Shown here one piece after another: positions 17,643 to 26,468 of a stretch of 64,000 nucleotides of DNA. Within the stretch, counting starts at the first letter, position 1. Every line of letters starts with the position of its first letter. The stretch is from positions 93,630 to 157,629 of the forward strand of contig CALKCF010000004.1 of NCBI GenBank assembly GCA_938083505.1. Reading direction: 5' to 3'. The notes under the pieces are model-generated. The model was not told where the DNA came from. It saw only the letters and a program-made list of their open reading frames with translations, and ran no database searches. A program made the translations under genes and the position numbers. Origin of the DNA: an uncultured archaeon. GTDB taxonomy: Archaea > Thermoproteota > Nitrososphaeria_A > Caldarchaeales > Wolframiiraptoraceae.

Positions 17643-18745
17643 GTAACCACCTCTTTTAACCTATTCTGTTCCATTGCCCTCTTGAGCTCCATCGCTATCC
17701 TCCTACCGACGCCTATAACAAAACCATGGTAGTATTTTGAATAAGGGCTAGTCGTGGTTAGCATAGGGCTTCCCGGAACCCTTAATGAAACGTCAAAAAC
17801 TACAAAATCTAAATCCTTATTTATTGCGCCCTGGAGGGCGAACGGTCCTATTATACCTGGCGGATATTCTTCCTTTACGGTCTCTACAAACCTTTCACCA
17901 ACTTCCAAGACTTTCTCCAACAACGACTCCCTCACGGATGCTGGCTGATGACCTACTTCTATGTTCTGGAGTAGGATGTTAATCTCCAGTTGGTCCTTAG
18001 CAGGAAGGTTGACAAAGTCGTAGAGATTTGTCTGAAGTCTTCTATCTATGCCAAGAAACTCAAGGTTACTATCGATGGGTGAATAGAAGTAATTGAAATT
18101 GAAGAATGTGCCTATAACAAGTTCTTCTATCACAGCCTTAGATAACTCCTCTTCGGATATTAGACCCGCCTCAATCCTTTCTCGAACCTTTTGCCTATAT
18201 TCCGAGGGTGAGGAAGCAATAAAAAAGGCTCTCTCCACCTTCCTCTTAGCTTCCTGTACCTTCACCATCACGGGCCTATCTATTTCGTCAGGTGAGCTGA
18301 ACCTCATGGGCGTCCTTATGCCAGCCTTTGAGAGGAGATAGTACTGATTCTTTTCTGCCCACCTTTCTTCTGCCTTCAATAGGGCCCTATTACCGAAGAT
18401 TGGTACTAAGAATACGTTCTCTATACCCTCATAGGGCACATAGGTCGTAAAAGACCTATTTGGAACGAATATAGAGTTTGATGCCCTTAGCTCATTTATT
18501 ATATCTTTTCTCAGAACTTCGCTAAATTTGTTAACTATGAGTATCCTGTCAACTATTCTCTTAAAGTGCACATAGGCCCTCATCCTGTCTTTTTGACAAA
18601 CAGCCATCGTCGAAAGCCCTTCGTCCTTTGCACCATCAAAGACTTCTAAGGCCGAGTGACTACCTATGCAGCTAACAGATAACGCTCTCGTATTATAACT
18701 CTCTATAAGCTCTGCTATCTGTGACCTCTCGATCAAACTCAGCAC
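17639..18745 (-). CDS. purP: 5-formaminoimidazole-4-carboxamide ribonucleotide (FAICAR) synthetase PurP
   Basis: A 368-residue ATP-grasp enzyme with SVSCIGSHSALEVFDGAKDEG at the N-terminus (split here only for description), ATP-binding PVMVKVQEAKRK, FFNFNYFYSP, and YPPGIIGPFALQG. It forms FAICAR from AICAR, formate and ATP, replacing the folate-dependent PurH step used by most bacteria. It heads the leftward purine operon, followed by its paralogue, guaB and purA. The start ATG is near AT-rich promoter-like sequence at about 18770-18800. Confidence 0.9.
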   Translation of the reverse strand: MLSLIERSQIAELIESYNTRALSVSCIGSHSALEVFDGAKDEGLSTMAVCQKDRMRAYVHFKRIVDRILIVNKFSEVLRKDIINELRASNSIFVPNRSFTTYVPYEGIENVFLVPIFGNRALLKAEERWAEKNQYYLLSKAGIRTPMRFSSPDEIDRPVMVKVQEAKRKVERAFFIASSPSEYRQKVRERIEAGLISEEELSKAVIEELVIGTFFNFNYFYSPIDSNLEFLGIDRRLQTNLYDFVNLPAKDQLEINILLQNIEVGHQPASVRESLLEKVLEVGERFVETVKEEYPPGIIGPFALQGAINKDLDFVVFDVSLRVPGSPMLTTTSPYSKYYHGFVIGVGRRIAMELKRAMEQNRLKEVVT

Positions 18746-18806
18746 CTACACAGGACCTCAGTATGTTGAAGATAAAAAATTTTTAAGGATTAAAAATAAA
18801 GAATTT

Positions 18807-19235
18807 TTAGACACCTTCCCGGACCACTTCAGTTCTGACCATGATGGACGATCTGTCAGCAAAGTGCTTTGTGTATCCCTTCGGGGCTAACCCTTTAACT
18901 ATATATTCAAAGGCTTTCTCAGGCTGACTTTCACGACCGCAGGTATAAACATCAACGGTTGCATAGTGGTAGGCGGGCCATGTATGTACTGCAACATGAC
19001 TTTCTGTAACCAGAGCTATTACCGATATACCGCCTTTTTTGCTAAAGAACTTCCAAGATTTAAGCTCAACTAAATGCATATTCGCTATCTTAACAGCATC
19101 CCTTACCAACTTTCTCAGATAGCCCTCATTAGCTATCAGACGAACGTCGCACTCATAGAGATTTCCATAAACGTGCTTGCCTACTATGTTATCCTCGCCT
19201 TCCTTGAATGTAGTCAACTTGTAGTTACTCAACAT
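18807..19235 (-). CDS. speD: S-adenosylmethionine decarboxylase proenzyme
   Basis: About 142 residues. The self-cleavage site is in LVTESHVAVHTWPAYH, where the Ser after Glu becomes the pyruvoyl group. GKHVYGNLYECD and VDVYTCGRES are further family segments. It decarboxylates AdoMet to supply aminopropyl groups for spermidine-type polyamines. A longer frame starts at 19277, but the TATA-like element CATTTATAATTT at about 19262-19274 would lie inside it. Predicted initiation near 19242 favours the ATG at 19235. Confidence 0.9.
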   Translation of the reverse strand: MLSNYKLTTFKEGEDNIVGKHVYGNLYECDVRLIANEGYLRKLVRDAVKIANMHLVELKSWKFFSKKGGISVIALVTESHVAVHTWPAYHYATVDVYTCGRESQPEKAFEYIVKGLAPKGYTKHFADRSSIMVRTEVVREGV

Positions 19236-19586
19236 TTTTTGTCTATTTGCTCTACAAACTAAATTATAAATGTTCACTCACACATAAGGTCAGAGCGCTA
19301 TTAACAACTCCTACTTACACACGTTAACTTTCAGATCGTAAACGATCGCGAGTTCTCATAAATTGCTAATTTGCTCGATATCATCATTCAAAAATGAAAC
19401 AAAATTTGCAAACTAACTGAACAACAAGGAAAACGAGCACACAATCCTGCCTGCCAACTCAGCATAGTTTGGCCATGAATGATCTGAAATCACTCACTAA
19501 CATCAGCGACTAACCAACTCATGGGAGTCTCCTCTTACGATAAAGTTTTTTAAATAGAAGTGCTCACCTAAAGTAGGTCATCCCTT
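19236..19586. other. Intergenic region with divergent promoters
   Basis: About 350 nt between divergent speD and the Mrp gene. The left edge carries the speD TATA element, and TTTTTTAAATAG at about 19546-19556 should drive the Mrp gene, whose TTG start lies near the predicted initiation point. The middle holds a TCGTAAACGATCGCGA-like imperfect palindrome near 19336-19352 and no open frame or RNA gene I can support. Confidence 0.4.
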
Positions 19587-20654
19587 TTGCCAACAGAGAA
19601 AGAAATCATTCAAATGCTTAGGGGCGTTATCGACCCAGAACTCGGTGTTGACATAGTCTCCTTGGGAATGATAAAAGACGTTAAAATAGAAAACAGCACA
19701 GTAAGAGTGACGCTGGAGCTGACGACGCCAGCTTGTCCGTTTCGTAACCAGCTAAAGGAGAAAGTCGAGAATGTTTTAAAGAGATTGACTGAAGTCTCCG
19801 AGGTCAAAGTGGATGTAGTTGCCCGCGTCGCCCCTTCAAGGATTATTAAGGATAATCCTATTCCATATGTAAAGAATATAATCGCAATCGCTAGTGGCAA
19901 GGGTGGTGTCGGCAAATCTACAGTTGCCGTAAACGTTGGCTTGGCCTTAAGCGAGTCTGGCGCAAGCGTAGGCATACTCGACGCAGACATATATGGGCCC
20001 ACAATACCTAAAATCCTTAATATTGAAATAAGCCCTACCAGTGCTGACAATAAAATATTGCCAGCAATAGCCTATAAAGGTATTAAGGTAATGTCTATAG
20101 GCTTCCTTCTACAAGATGAAGAGCCTGTGATATGGCGGGGACCGCTCGTGGCAAACACCATCAAACAGTTCTTGAGTGAGGTGGAGTGGGGCGAGCTCGA
20201 CTATCTCATAGTGGACCTTCCGCCGGGTACTGGAGATGCCTCGCTAACGCTAGCGCAGAGCATCCCCCTAACCGGAGTTGTCATAGTTAGCACACCCCAA
20301 GATGCCGCACTGAGGATAGCTATGAAGGCTCTGAATATGTTTAGAAGACTAAAAGTTGAAATAATAGGCATGGTTGAAAATATGAGCTACTTCATTTGTC
20401 CTAACTGCGGTTATGTTTCCGAAATATTCAGCAGGGGTAATGTCAAGGCTGTTTGTGAGAGGTTGGGAATAAAGTTTCTGGGAGAGGTGCCGCTAAGTCC
20501 AGACATAAGGATTAATGGTGACCTCGGGAAGCCGGTCGTGATTGCGGCACCGAAATCCGGATCAGCGGAAGCGTTCAGAAGGATAGCTTATTCGATAGCT
20601 AGTAGTGTTTCGGTTATAGCCTATAAGAGGAAAGAGACGAGTATGGGGGCTTGA
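19587..20654 (+). CDS. Mrp/NBP35-type iron-sulfur cluster carrier ATPase with MIP18 domain
   Basis: A 355-residue protein. Residues 1-90 are a MIP18/DUF59 domain (GVIDPELGVDIVSLGMI). The P-loop ATPase follows, with the deviant Walker A GKGGVGKST and LDADIYGPTIPK, DLPPGTGDAS and a CPNCGY metal-binding CxxC pair. Such proteins assemble or deliver Fe-S clusters. The start is TTG, close to the predicted transcription start. MoaE follows 9 nt later, which suggests co-expression with an Fe-S-dependent cofactor pathway. Confidence 0.9.
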   Translation: MPTEKEIIQMLRGVIDPELGVDIVSLGMIKDVKIENSTVRVTLELTTPACPFRNQLKEKVENVLKRLTEVSEVKVDVVARVAPSRIIKDNPIPYVKNIIAIASGKGGVGKSTVAVNVGLALSESGASVGILDADIYGPTIPKILNIEISPTSADNKILPAIAYKGIKVMSIGFLLQDEEPVIWRGPLVANTIKQFLSEVEWGELDYLIVDLPPGTGDASLTLAQSIPLTGVVIVSTPQDAALRIAMKALNMFRRLKVEIIGMVENMSYFICPNCGYVSEIFSRGNVKAVCERLGIKFLGEVPLSPDIRINGDLGKPVVIAAPKSGSAEAFRRIAYSIASSVSVIAYKRKETSMGA

Positions 20655-20663
20655 GGGTGCAGT

Positions 20664-21116
20664 TTGAGAAAAAAAGAGCTACCTCTGCCAGGAGTTTATA
20701 AAAAAGAAGAACTCGACTTATGGAAACTCCTACCAATGATGCAGGATGTGTTCTCAGACGGGAGCTCTGGAGCTATCGTTAGCTTCTTGGGCATCGTTAA
20801 GTCCATCGGTAGCAACGGTAAAAGGGTTAGGCATTTAGAGATAGAGGCATATGACAGACATGCAAACCCTGTGATTCGTACGATATGCGAAGAGACGAAA
20901 GAGAAATTCAATCTAGAATTTGTTGGTATATGGCACCTAAAAGGCAGTTTTAAGGTAGGCGAACCCCTTGTATTAGTAGTTATAGCAGGTAAGAGTAGAG
21001 AGGGGGTTTTTCCAGCTTTAGACGAGGCTGTTAATAGGTACAAGACAGAGCCCGCGCTTTTTAAAAAAGAGGTCTACGAAGATGGGACCTATGCGTGGCT
21101 TAGCACAGAACATTGA
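20664..21116 (+). CDS. moaE: Molybdopterin synthase catalytic subunit MoaE
   Basis: A 150-residue protein with GAIVSFLGIVKSIG, HLEIEAYDRHA, IWHLKGSFKVGEPLV and KEVYEDGTYAW, the last carrying the active Lys region. MoaE with MoaD inserts dithiolene sulfur into precursor Z to make molybdopterin. MoaC and MoaB genes lie 18 kb away in this window; MoaA and MoaD are not seen. The start is TTG. Confidence 0.92.
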   Translation: MRKKELPLPGVYKKEELDLWKLLPMMQDVFSDGSSGAIVSFLGIVKSIGSNGKRVRHLEIEAYDRHANPVIRTICEETKEKFNLEFVGIWHLKGSFKVGEPLVLVVIAGKSREGVFPALDEAVNRYKTEPALFKKEVYEDGTYAWLSTEH

Positions 21117-21145
21117 TGGGCATCATTAGCAAATTATGAACAATC

Positions 21146-21637
21146 TTATTTAGATTTAGCAAACTGAGGTAGTAAGACCCTGACGAGTCTCTCCTCACCA
21201 GCCATGACATGATAGCTCGGCGACCTAACCTTCTTATCTCCCACGAATACGTGACCGTGAACTATCAGTTGCCTTGCGTGATATACTGATGCAGCCATTC
21301 CGAGCCTATAAACAACTGTTTGTAACCTTCTCTCTAAAAAGTCCCTAACAGTAAGCTTTAGTACGTCGTCTAGTGTGGCCGTAGGAGGTAAAACGCCAAG
21401 CCTTGCCAGTTTTCCTATAAGCACCCCTTCTTTCATCTTCCTCTCTTCGCCGCTAAGAACGAAGAGGGACCTAGCTATTGTCCTGTACTTCCTGAGGATT
21501 GCTACCGTCCTCCAAAGTTCTCTCTTATTCCTTAACCCATACTCACCCAAGAGCTTCAATTCTTCTGCTAAAACGTCAGCCCTCCAAGGATGTCTTGGCG
21601 TTTCATACTTCTTACGATGTCTCTTAGGGTCTCCCAT
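21146..21637 (-). CDS. rps4: Small ribosomal subunit protein uS4
   Basis: A 163-residue archaeal uS4 beginning GDPKRHRKKYETPRHPW, with the S4 RNA-binding domain HARQLIVHGHVFVGDKKV. It binds 16S rRNA early in 30S assembly. In many archaea it sits in an operon with uS13, uS11 and rpoD. Here it is isolated between moaE and mazG, and uS11 is about 20 kb away. The C-terminus converges on moaE. Confidence 0.96.
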   Translation of the reverse strand: MGDPKRHRKKYETPRHPWRADVLAEELKLLGEYGLRNKRELWRTVAILRKYRTIARSLFVLSGEERKMKEGVLIGKLARLGVLPPTATLDDVLKLTVRDFLERRLQTVVYRLGMAASVYHARQLIVHGHVFVGDKKVRSPSYHVMAGEERLVRVLLPQFAKSK

Positions 21638-21723
21638 ACCTACAGGCTAGACTTTATTGTCCTATTTTTAGCTTTCGTAGGATCAAAGGAAGAGGTTTAT
21701 ACGACCCCGTTCTACTACATACC

Positions 21724-22032
21724 ATGACTTATAGCTCGTTAAGATCCCTTGCAAGTTTTCAGAACTTATTCAAAGAACTCTACATTTCTAGGGATTTAAG
21801 TAGAGGTGCCGACAAGACTCTGCTCTGGTTGGTATCAGAGTTGGGTGAGTTGAGCGATGCTTATCTGAAGCAGGATTTAAATGCCATGAAGGAAGAAGTA
21901 GCTGACGTATTCGCATGGCTTTGTAGCTTTTGCAACTTGCTTAACATAGACCTCGAAGAGGCTGTCTTAAAAAAGTATGGCAACGGGTGTCCTAGGTGCT
22001 CCTCGTCACCATGTAGGTGTCCAATAAGATAA
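21724..22032 (+). CDS. MazG-like nucleotide pyrophosphohydrolase
   Basis: A 102-residue protein with the helical Mg2+-binding ExxE...ExxD pattern: LVSELGELSDAYLK followed by MKEEVADVFAWL. Family members hydrolyse NTPs or dNTPs to monophosphates, often house-cleaning. An unusual C-terminal cysteine tail (GCPRCSSSPCRC) could bind a metal. TATA-like sequence precedes the start and the gene is followed by nreA on the same strand. Confidence 0.8.
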   Translation: MTYSSLRSLASFQNLFKELYISRDLSRGADKTLLWLVSELGELSDAYLKQDLNAMKEEVADVFAWLCSFCNLLNIDLEEAVLKKYGNGCPRCSSSPCRCPIR

Positions 22033-22068
22033 GGAAATTAAATCCCTTTTAACAAAATCTTGTTAGGG

Positions 22069-23311
22069 TTGCTACGCGAGTACGAGATTAGTGAGCTTGA
22101 GATAAAGAGAGAGCAGGGGAATTTCTGCCCAGTCTGCAAACAAAGGCAGGCTTTCCGAATGTAGGCCCACTATATGTCCTTTCGTTAAGAAGTTGTCTGC
22201 TTGGATACCTACAGAAAGGTTTCAAGATAGGGTAGTATTTGGAGCAAGCCCACCAACGGTGTTGGTGGGTGAGTGGGGGTATCCAAAGGTAAACATCGGT
22301 CCTGCCGTTTCCGTTATGGAAAAGGACTTTGCAGGATTGTTAGACGTTTATGAAAAGTGGTTAGATTTTCCCATAGAAGAACTCCTGCTTATGAGGCTCA
22401 GCCTACTTCACGGTAAGAAAAAGGTCAGCGTTACCGCATCAAGAATGCCGAGTAGGTTTATCGAATCTTTTCAAGAGTTGGCAACGTCCTCAACACCAGT
22501 GGATACTGAGATGGAGCTTGAGAGCAAACCCGCATTGAAGCCCCTATTTTACATAAGAGAACCCCCCATAGGCCCCTCGGCGCCGCTTCTGAAGTTGAGA
22601 ATTGTAGAAAACCCTAGTGTTCCAAGGGTTGTAGAAAAGGTAGTAGGGGATACAGATTTGAAGGCGGCAAATGCCGTTATAACAATGTATCGTTCCGGCA
22701 TTAGGCAAGAACAGATAACTCGGCTCCTTTCAATCGGCCTCCTTGGTGCAAAGAATGAGAGGAAGATTGTTCCTACAGAGTGGAGCATAACGGCAGTTGA
22801 TGATATAATCGGTAAGACACTTAGAAAAGAGGTTATGAAGAATCCCTTAGTAAACTATTACGAGATTTACGGGTTTGAGGCCCTGTATAATAGGGTTTAC
22901 ATACTCCTGCTTCCGTTAAAGTGGATGTTTGAGGTTCTCGAATACTGGCATAGTATGCCTAGTATGCTTCCTTACTCAGACCATGAATTACCCGGTTTCC
23001 CAGAGAAGTATCCTGAAAATATCGGTGGCGTATATCACGCGACAAGGCTCCCAGTACTGGAGCATCTATCAGCCAGGAGGAAGCAAGCGGCAGCTCTTGT
23101 TTTTATCGAGGTATTCCCTGGATGGTTGCCGCTTGGTGTTTGGAGGCTTAGAGAGATAAGCAGGAAGGCCCTTAGTAGGCAATATGCTAAGACAGGTAGT
23201 CTAGATGAGGCTCTGTCACTCCTATCGACAAGGCTGAAGCTTCCCATCGAAAAGTGGATAAGGGCAAGCTGGTTGCTGGATTTCTTGAAAAATCAGACCA
23301 GGTTAGAATGA
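22069..23311 (+). CDS. nreA: NreA-like archaeal DNA repair protein, N-terminal zinc finger frameshifted
   Basis: The intact part from TTG 22193 (372 residues) begins SAWIPTERFQDRVVFGASPP and contains VGEWGYPKVNIGP and GLLGAKNERKIVPTEWSIT, typical of the Nre family, linked to DNA repair and PCNA. Family members start with a zinc finger. Upstream, frame 22069-22160 encodes FCPVCKQ, while the gene frame encodes SECRPTICPFVKK. Deleting one A from AAA at 22142-22144 fuses them into a CxxC...CxxxxC finger. The original start is probably TTG 22069 or 22060. Hjc lies just downstream. Confidence 0.8.
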
Positions 23312-23411
23312 AGGAGAAAAGTCGTTTTACCCTAAGAATGTTCGGTAATAGAAGAAAAGGAAGCGGTTTATATTAGTATAGAATTCGTAAAGGCGGAAAC
23401 GGTGCATACAA

Positions 23412-23843
23412 ATGCCCAAGAAACCCAAAGATGCGCTCTCACCAAAATACAAAGCAAGGGTCGGTTATGAGAGTGAGTATGCTTTAGTCAAAAAATTGGT
23501 CGGAAAAGGATGGCCTGGATGGTATGCTGTGAGGACTCCTGGAAGCGGAAGCGGAAAGATGGCAAAGCCGGACATCATAGCAGTCGAGAATGGAGAGCTG
23601 TACGCAATAGAGGTTAAGTCAAGCAGGAAACCTTACGTTATGTTAAACAAAGAGCAGGTTAAGAGACTCCTCGAGTTTTGCAGAATGTTTCGTTTAAGGT
23701 GCCCTCACTGTGGAAGAGAATTTGCAGCAAAACCCGTCTTGGCAGTCAGGTTTATGGGTTATGGATGGGAATTCGTTGAAATTCCAAATAATGCAGAGCA
23801 CCCTATTATAATAAAACGAAGACCTAAAGAGCTAGGTTCCTGA
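23412..23843 (+). CDS. hjc: Holliday junction resolvase Hjc
   Basis: A 143-residue nuclease. The PD-(D/E)xK core is visible as YESEYALVKKL (Glu), KPDIIAVENG (Asp) and YAIEVKSS (Glu, Lys). Residues 95-105 carry a CPHC pair, unusual for the family and possibly a small zinc site. Hjc cuts four-way junctions in recombination and fork repair. Its 3' end overlaps the convergent winged-helix gene by 12 nt, and nreA is upstream. Confidence 0.9.
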   Translation: MPKKPKDALSPKYKARVGYESEYALVKKLVGKGWPGWYAVRTPGSGSGKMAKPDIIAVENGELYAIEVKSSRKPYVMLNKEQVKRLLEFCRMFRLRCPHCGREFAAKPVLAVRFMGYGWEFVEIPNNAEHPIIIKRRPKELGS

Positions 23844-24257
23844 TACGTTTTTTCTTGTTTGTAGTTGCTTATAATGTCCCCTTTTTGGTACCTGGTTAAG
23901 CTTTATCACCTTTTCCTCCTCGGCTGGTCTTCTAAAGACCCTTCTCTCAACTTCGCCAAGCTCTATGAGCAAAGGGCTGAGAAAATGGCTGAGCGATGGC
24001 GAATTTTTGACCCATTTCCGCTCAGAGGGTTTTGATAGATACCCTATCTGGACGAGAGCCTGGAGTAGATTCGATACACTCCTTCTCTTCTTCCTGTCTT
24101 TAGTAATCTCTGTTGGTAGAAGTTCTGCTACCTGTGTTAAAGTAAACGGTTGAACGTCTATGTTTGCTATGGCAGCCAAAATCATCTCAACATCCTCCGG
24201 CGTTAGTAACCTTGTTTTCCAACTAAGCATTGTGACTATTGGATGGAACTCACCCAT
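23832..24257 (-). CDS. Winged-helix protein next to coiled-coil gene
   Basis: A 141-residue protein. The middle reads as a winged helix: LTQVAELLPTEI, RRSVSNLLQALVQIGYL (recognition-like helix) and KWVKNS wing. The C-terminal tail is basic. It follows the coiled-coil gene by 9 nt, so both are one operon, and the arrangement recalls kleisin/ScpB-like pairs beside SMC-type proteins, but no such homology is shown. DNA binding is inferred from fold only. Confidence 0.6.
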   Translation of the reverse strand: MGEFHPIVTMLSWKTRLLTPEDVEMILAAIANIDVQPFTLTQVAELLPTEITKDRKKRRSVSNLLQALVQIGYLSKPSERKWVKNSPSLSHFLSPLLIELGEVERRVFRRPAEEEKVIKLNQVPKRGHYKQLQTRKNVSGT

Positions 24258-24266
24258 CGTGTCGCT

Positions 24267-25736
24267 CTACCTCTTATAGAGCTTAAGTATGATGTCCGGG
24301 TCTATGATGTTTGCTCTATTACATGAGGGGCATATCATCTTTATAGTTTCTCCTTTACTTTTTAGTTCCATTAGTTCCTCAGTAGTGGGTAGCCAGACTG
24401 AAGTTCCAGCCCTACAGTATCTGCATATTATCTTCGCCTTTTTATCGCTCGGCACCTTAGGAACCTTTTCTCCTGTAACCGTTTTTACCAAGAAAGTTGT
24501 CTGTTCAACACCCTTCGGCATTCCGGCAGACACTTCAGTCTGCATGGATTTGAGGATATTCTTTAGGGACTGTAACTCTTCCTCTAACTTTGCCCTTTTC
24601 TCTACCAAGCTTTCAAATTGTTTTTCTAATCTCTCGAAAACCCACTTCGGAACAAATTCGCCGGAAAGAGCCGGTATGACCAATTCCACCAGTCTTTTTC
24701 TTGCTTTCTCGAGCAGATGTCCTTCCAGTGGCTTCAACATCGAGAGCTCACCACGTTTTATCTTCAGTATGTTATTCAATTGTTGGATGATTGCTTCTAT
24801 GTCCTCCGGTTGGGTATTTTTAGGATCGGAAAGTAGTGTAAGCAAGGATCTTGTGGCATTTAGCTCATCTTCCAGCTCCTTGATGTTTGTTTGCTTCTTT
24901 GATATCTCCTCATCCAGCCTTTTTAACTCCTCTCTTTTCTTTTCTATTGCTGAAAGCAATTCCTTTATGGTGCCCTTTACTTCAAGCAATGAGGAGTACT
25001 CAGCGTAAAGGGCCTCGTGTAGTCTTTTCAGTTCATCAACTTCCTGTCTTAGGTTATCACGCTGAACTCTTAACTCTTCTAAAGCAGACCTTATCATAGC
25101 TACATCCGATTCGACGTTAAGGAGCTCAGCACACTCGCCAAGGAGAGAGTTCCGTTTCGCGTCAGCCTCATTTACCAGCTTCTCAACTTCTTTCAACTTC
25201 CGCTCTAGCTCTGCTATCCGTTTACTTAAGTCGTCAGCCCTGATCGCTTGCTCGATCACTTCATTTGGGTCGCCCTGCATGTTCTTTATTGAATTCAATA
25301 CGACAACAAGTCTCTCAATATCGTCTAGACCCAACTTGAATTGTTCTAAAACCGAGATTAGGGAATTAACCTTGTTCACCATCTCCAAGGTGAGCTTTTT
25401 TTGTTGCATATAAATCTCAAGGTCTTCCTCAAGTCTTGCCCTCTTCTTTTTCAGATCGTCTATTGCATACTCTATAGTTACGAGCTCCCTTGCCTTCTTC
25501 TCGTACTCTTTTAACAGGGCGCCTATACTCTTCCCAGTCTCCTTTTCCAGCTTTCTTAGCCTAGTCATAGCGGCAACGTAGTACCTAATCTTTGATGGCT
25601 CCTTTGCGACGTTTTCGACGACGTCAAGGAAGTCTTCTAGCTTCTGCAGTGAAACACCAGCCTTATCTAATTGGTGCAATAATTCTTCTGCTTTATGGAT
25701 AGGCTCGCTTTCCCTAAAGACTCTTTCCTCTCTCAA
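24267..25736 (-). CDS. Long coiled-coil protein with C-terminal double CxxC zinc module
   Basis: A 489-residue protein. Most of residues 20-420 are heptad-rich charged coiled coil (many LEEEL, KKREELKRL, ELEDEL stretches). There is no Walker A or ABC signature, so it is not an SMC/Rad50 ATPase. The last 60 residues hold CRYC and, 30 residues later, CPSC, a likely zinc ribbon. The role is unknown. It is co-directional with the winged-helix gene and close to Hjc, NreA and SSB, suggesting a DNA-structure or repair role by context only. Confidence 0.65.
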   Translation of the reverse strand: MREERVFRESEPIHKAEELLHQLDKAGVSLQKLEDFLDVVENVAKEPSKIRYYVAAMTRLRKLEKETGKSIGALLKEYEKKARELVTIEYAIDDLKKKRARLEEDLEIYMQQKKLTLEMVNKVNSLISVLEQFKLGLDDIERLVVVLNSIKNMQGDPNEVIEQAIRADDLSKRIAELERKLKEVEKLVNEADAKRNSLLGECAELLNVESDVAMIRSALEELRVQRDNLRQEVDELKRLHEALYAEYSSLLEVKGTIKELLSAIEKKREELKRLDEEISKKQTNIKELEDELNATRSLLTLLSDPKNTQPEDIEAIIQQLNNILKIKRGELSMLKPLEGHLLEKARKRLVELVIPALSGEFVPKWVFERLEKQFESLVEKRAKLEEELQSLKNILKSMQTEVSAGMPKGVEQTTFLVKTVTGEKVPKVPSDKKAKIICRYCRAGTSVWLPTTEELMELKSKGETIKMICPSCNRANIIDPDIILKLYKR

Positions 25737-25964
25737 GGACTTTTCTCTCGAATTTATTTAACCATAAAATATAAAAAAATTATTGTTACTCAAGAACAGG
25801 CTGAATGACCGCCTTAATACTCTAGTATCAGTTCCTGCACAGATTCTTCATCGTTACGCGGTAACTCCGAAATACCCGCTTTCATCATCTGTAACAGAGG
25901 TGTATAGCAGTCACTAATTAGCGTTTCAGTCTTAGATATCGGCACTACCCTTTGCCTTTGTTTT

Positions 25965-26390
25965 CTACTTTTGTTTACCTCTTCTTCCTGTCTGAAACCT
26001 TCGTCCTCGTGGTCTGCTAAAACCCTCTTCACGAGGCATAGCCTTTGCTGAAAGGTTATTTTCTACGTTTATATTTGGAATTTTTTCATCGACAACCTCT
26101 ATCGAACCGTATCTTCCAAGGTTTAATTGCATAAAACCCTTGAACGGCTTTACGAAAGCGTTAGTGATCATAACCACGTCTCCTTCGTTTACTTTGTCTA
26201 TATTTTCGTCCCAAAGAACCAGCGTTATAGCACCGGTCTCGTCAGCGATCAGTGCCTCGTTAAGTTTATGCTCCCTTTGGTCAAACTTTGAAGCTACGAA
26301 CTTCTCCTCGCCTTTTTTTACAACCTTCGCAAGAAGGTTTACCGAACGCGACCACGGGTTCAGGTTACCGATTTTTACTAACCCGCTCAA
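25965..26390 (-). CDS. ssb: Archaeal single-stranded DNA-binding protein
   Basis: A 141-residue single OB-fold protein: VKIGNLNPWSRSVNLLAKVV, NEALIADETGAITLVLWDE and GDVVMITNAFVKPFKG are the strands of the Sulfolobus SSB-like/RPA-type domain. The tail from about residue 115 is low-complexity and basic (RPRGRRFQTGRRGKQK), unlike the acidic bacterial tail. It binds ssDNA during replication and repair. The start is TTG. Confidence 0.85.
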   Translation of the reverse strand: MSGLVKIGNLNPWSRSVNLLAKVVKKGEEKFVASKFDQREHKLNEALIADETGAITLVLWDENIDKVNEGDVVMITNAFVKPFKGFMQLNLGRYGSIEVVDEKIPNINVENNLSAKAMPREEGFSRPRGRRFQTGRRGKQK

Positions 26391-26468
26391 CCTCTTTTAC
26401 CACGCTTTTTTGGCAATAGGTTTGATGGGCCGTATTTAAGTGTTTGTGATCCTGCAAGAGTGTCTGAT

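Noticed and set aside
19440..19510. Possible box C/D sRNA in the speD-Mrp intergenic region
   Set aside because: CTGA-like words are present, but no RTGATGA box with correct spacing exists on either strand.
24267..25736. SMC or Rad50 ATPase
   Set aside because: Long coiled coil is present, but no Walker A, Walker B or ABC signature is found at either end.
25814..26032. Possible 72-residue minus-strand gene after ssb
   Set aside because: It mostly overlaps the ssb C-terminus in another frame. The unique part has no motif, ribosome-binding site or promoter; I see no support beyond length.
26334..26345. Another AAGGTTTACC copy within ssb
   Set aside because: It lies inside coding sequence, alone and lacks the full 11-bp motif; likely chance.
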